NCBI RefSeq assembly: GCF_038396675.1
Contig: NC_088922.1
Span: 6,342,501-6,406,500, forward strand
DNA from: Hydra vulgaris
Taxonomy: Eukaryota > Cnidaria > Hydrozoa > Anthoathecata > Hydridae
Length of the DNA stretch: 64,000 nucleotides
Reading direction: 5' to 3'
The notes under the pieces are model-generated. The model had not been told where the DNA came from and did not search any database. It saw only the letters and a list, made by a program, of their open reading frames with translations. The position numbers and the translations under genes are program-made. Below are positions 60,691 to 64,000 of this stretch, piece after piece (positions within the stretch are counted from its first letter, which is position 1; each line of letters begins with the position of its first letter).

Positions 60691-62204
60691 TGAATAGAAA
60701 CTCTACATTTTTACAGAAGATTCCTATTTCACAACAGTTGACGATAATGTTATAGTTTTTGCATTAATAGATCAGAAATTTTTTAAATTACATTCTTAGC
60801 ATCAAAATAAATTAAAAATATAAGAGTTTTTTAAAGATAAAACAAAAAATATGATATTTGTGTCATGTTTCTATATTTGTTGGTATCAAGTTTAAATTTA
60901 CTATGAATCAGTTTAATTTTTATTTAAGTATGTGGCTAGCACTAATCTTAAAAAACTAGGAAAGTAATTTACTCGTTTCACTAAGAACAAAAATCTTCTT
61001 GAAAAAAGAGAAAAATATTTGGTTCTTTTTATACTGTGTATTTGTAAATTTTAACTAGAAAATGTTTTGTTGCGAAAATTACTTCGTTTTAAGTTGATGT
61101 AAAGGTTTATACGCTTTTGCAAAATACATTACAAATGTTTTATTTTGTGAAACATATTTTTTTCGAAATATTTTTGTGTCTTCTTTAATGCTATGATGTT
61201 ATTTTGTCAAATTATCTCATGAGGGTTTTGTTATAGCAATTTCTAATAAACCTATGGTATAGAAACACTGCAAAAATGTTGAATTTGTAAACAAATTTTC
61301 AAAAAAGAAACAAATAACGACAAATAATCTGCTTTATTGACAAATCCAATTGATTAAACATTCTCTATATAAAACTAAATGTTGCTTTTATTAAAGTTTC
61401 AAAAAAAAAATCATCATTTCACACATGCCAAGTAACATAGGACTGAGTAATATATCCTCTTTATCACCACTGGTATAGATTTTTTACAAAAATGTAGTGT
61501 TTCTACACCAAAACATTTTACATAAAATATTTCCAGATTAATACTTGAATAAAAAGGTTTTGTATAATCTAGTGAATGAATATTTTTTCTTTCCTTGATT
61601 TTAATATGTTCTTCGTAAATTAAATAATTAAACTTTATTGCTTCATTGTAATTATTGCAATGCGGCGTTGATTAAACTTAGGCGAGGTCATTATCTGTAT
61701 AGAACCATACTTGCAAGTAATGTTTCTATACATCCATAAAAATCCTGTTTACTCGGTTAATCAGCATATTCATCATATTGCAGTAATAGTTTTATTCTTT
61801 AAGTTATTTTCTTTCTATCACAAAATAAAAAGGTTTTCTTTTATTAATTTTAAAAATCTTTTGCCTATTTCACTGTAAATTGATTCAACAGCATTATAAA
61901 TTAGTTTACAATTCTCATCACCTGTTTAGAATTCCTACCTTTTAACATGCACGCATGCACACACATTTTTCTTGAGAAAATCAACTGGTTTTGTTTATAC
62001 GCAAACAATTTCAAATATAAAAAAGTATAAAACTGTTATAGACAAAAATTATTCAATACAATATTGAAAACAAATAATTATTTTATATGCGATATAACAA
62101 AAAAACATAAAAAGTGTAAAATCCATTTGTTTCACGTAAACTTTCAATTAAATATATAACTTAATTGAAAGTTTGTAATTATAGCTGAAGTGAAAGCATT
62201 AAAG

Positions 62205-62890
62205 TCAGGTCCGATTATCCTGTTACTGGTAACATGTAACCCAGTACAACTTGCTTCATATCCTGCTGCCGTGTAGGATATGCAAAGACTAGGAGAAATC
62301 GACTCTGACTTAAAACACCCCCTGACTTGTGGATCTTGGTTGAGTAAAGGGTAGAGATGGTGTCTCGATAAAAATACTCATCTTGGGCAGATATTAAACG
62401 CATCCGGCTACTGTCTTGTAGAAGGCCTCCTAGGCAAAGACTTAAGGGGTAAACAGATTCTATCTGTTAACCAGCCTCGCATTCCTTCTTCATCTATTAG
62501 GCTGACGCAGATATATTTATAATACATTGTTTCCAGTTTAGGATGTTAAATGCTGGATCTTCTTGACTCATTGCAAGGGTTTTGCTTGTGTTTCTGTTTT
62601 TATGACAAGCAACTCATTCTATTATCTCTTAATAATCTCTAAGAGTGACTGATTCCATCAACAGCTGTAAAATATCAGAGTATTAACAAAGCCATGTTAC
62701 GCATGGATGGTGTCCCTGTTTGTACTTTTGGTGTGCATTGTCGAGGCCACATTTAGAGCCCCTTTTCCCCCTTTTTACAACTTAGGGTTTATTAATAGTA
62801 ATAAAGCAGTTGCTTGGACAACGAAATAGTGTAATGACTACTATCTATGCTTTGAGTCAAGTTCTTTAAAAAATTTAAAAATGACTTTTT
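62205..62890 (+). mobile_element. Non-LTR retrotransposon, 5' region only
   Basis: Homologous to the start of the 50505-53160 element in the opposite orientation: agattctatctgtt, tacattgtttccagtttagg, ctggatcttcttgactcatt, tttgagtcaagttctttaa. It preserves additional upstream sequence (62205-62450) missing or unmatched at 53160. No ORF remains. 62891-63340 shows nothing recognisable. Confidence 0.65.
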
Positions 62891-63339
62891 TTTATTTTAT
62901 ACTTCGCTGTTAAAATAAATTACAGATGAGTTTTACATGGTAAATATCAGTAAATAAAATATTTTAAAAACAGATGTGGACTCAAAGAAGATATGGATGA
63001 TGCAATATCACTTCAATCTTTTTATAGAGCCCCTTAATATAATAAAATATACACCAGGAAAAACCCCTTAATCAAAACAAAGTTTTACTATATAAAATAA
63101 ACTAAAGATATAGTCAGAAAACAAATTATTTTTACAACTACAACTGATATTTTGCAATAACTATATTTCAAATTTAGGTATTTAAAGATTTAGAAATATA
63201 TACAAACATATACACAAAGATTAAAAAATTTTACATTAAAAGACCATTATATCATTAGTAACTACTAAGAATAATAAGTAAAATTCATTTGAATAAATTT
63301 ACAAAAGGGTTTTGGAATTATTATTCCACAAAATTAAAA

Positions 63340-64000
63340 ATGTATTTTTTTGCTCGGAACTTGAATGAGTTTAATGATTTCACCATATTTGCATTATTTT
63401 TTTTGAAAAGAATTCCATTACTTAGGTTCAGGATATGCTATTGAATATTTTGTATATTTATTTAATTTCCTTGGCAGTTTGAAGGAATTTGATTTGTTCT
63501 TAAGAAATAAATTATTATAACTATACATGAAAATTAGGTGCTGATAAAAATATATTTCATCTACACCCACCACTTTCATATTTCTCATTAAGGGTTTAGT
63601 ATGCTTCCTCTTTTTTTCCCGTAAATAATTCTACACGCATGTTTTTGCAAACTAAGTAATTTTTTTAAGTTTAGTTGGTTGTGTACTACGCCATGTTATA
63701 TTAGCATAGTTAATAAAACAAAGAGTTAAGGAAAAGTAAAATAACTTTAGACAAACTGTATTTACATATATTTACTCCGCACATGATTTTAAGTATTTCA
63801 CATCTTGATTTAGAACATATCATTTTTTATCAGTGAGATAACTTTTAATCCAATTGTAGACCTTATTAGTTACTCCATAATGCTTCAACTTTTCTAAGAA
63901 AATACAATGATCAACAGTGTCAAAAGCTTTTGAGTGAACGATAAATATACTTAAAGTAAATTTATTTTTGTTAAAGCCATTATTTATTTGATCAACTAAT
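63340..64000 (-). pseudogene. Non-LTR (CR1/L2-like) reverse transcriptase relic with internal deletion
   Basis: Reading from the window's right edge leftwards: LVDQINNGFNKNKFTLSIFI, VHSKAFDTVDHCIFLEKLKH, YGVTNKVYNWIKSYLTDKK (RT motif A region), then after a short gap LCFINYANITWRSTQPTKLK, LMRNMKVVGVDEIYFYQHLI and NKSNSFKLPRKLNKYTKY (post-RT domain). The catalytic box lies in the deleted part near 63780. The element continues beyond the window. Confidence 0.7.

Overview
The window looks like genomic DNA of a cnidarian, most probably Hydra or a close hydrozoan. It is very AT-rich, with dozens of (TA)n microsatellites and introns full of transposon debris. It carries cnidarian/sponge-type short-chain collagens, and its compact genes have splice acceptor-like sites just upstream of their start codons. 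The species is an inference from content; no species-specific marker was available.

Layout. 1-350: end of a Penelope-like element with a GIY-YIG endonuclease. 780-1505 (-): two exons of a FAR1-like zinc-finger gene with an in-frame stop. 1.6-9.2 kb: non-autonomous repeats, two GC-rich repeat copies, a hAT-like MITE and a dead Tc1 element inserted in TA repeats. 10.9-11.3 kb (+): an intronless RNA polymerase III subunit RPC9/CRCP gene. 11.3-15.2 kb: TA arrays and a decayed Penelope-like element with flanking pseudo-LTR copies. 16.5-18.5 kb (+): two intronless host genes 280 bp apart, MBIP (ATAC complex) and METTL18/HPM1 (histidine methyltransferase).

19.6-31.9 kb (-): a complete seven-exon gene for a 529-residue type II membrane collagen. 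It has a cytosolic tail, one membrane helix, a helical stalk, interrupted Gly-X-Y blocks and a spongin short-chain-collagen-like C-terminal domain. I joined the exons by hand; every junction keeps frame with GT-AG ends. 49.6-59.1 kb (-): the last four exons of a tandem paralogue with the same intron phases. It has lost one Gly-X-Y block and a cysteine pair, and its 5' exons should lie beyond 64 kb.

The intergenic and intronic space holds a 1.65-kb Tc1-like element with about 510-bp inverted arms (42.1-43.75 kb), a hAT-type element with a perfect 8-bp target duplication (46.6-48.5 kb) carrying a nested tRNA-derived SINE with its own duplication, a Tc1/mariner element with D-36-E spacing (55.8-57.1 kb), several non-LTR retrotransposon relics (22.8, 50.5-53.2, 57.5-58.25, 60.1-60.45, 62.2-62.9, 63.35-64 kb), a pogo-like transposase tail (21.5-22.0 kb), many long near-perfect hairpins, and a 21-bp minisatellite at 44.8-45.06 kb.

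The host genes do not form one pathway. CRCP, MBIP and METTL18 are housekeeping or chromatin/translation genes. The collagen pair is a small tandem family of membrane-tethered extracellular matrix proteins and is the most distinctive biology in the window.
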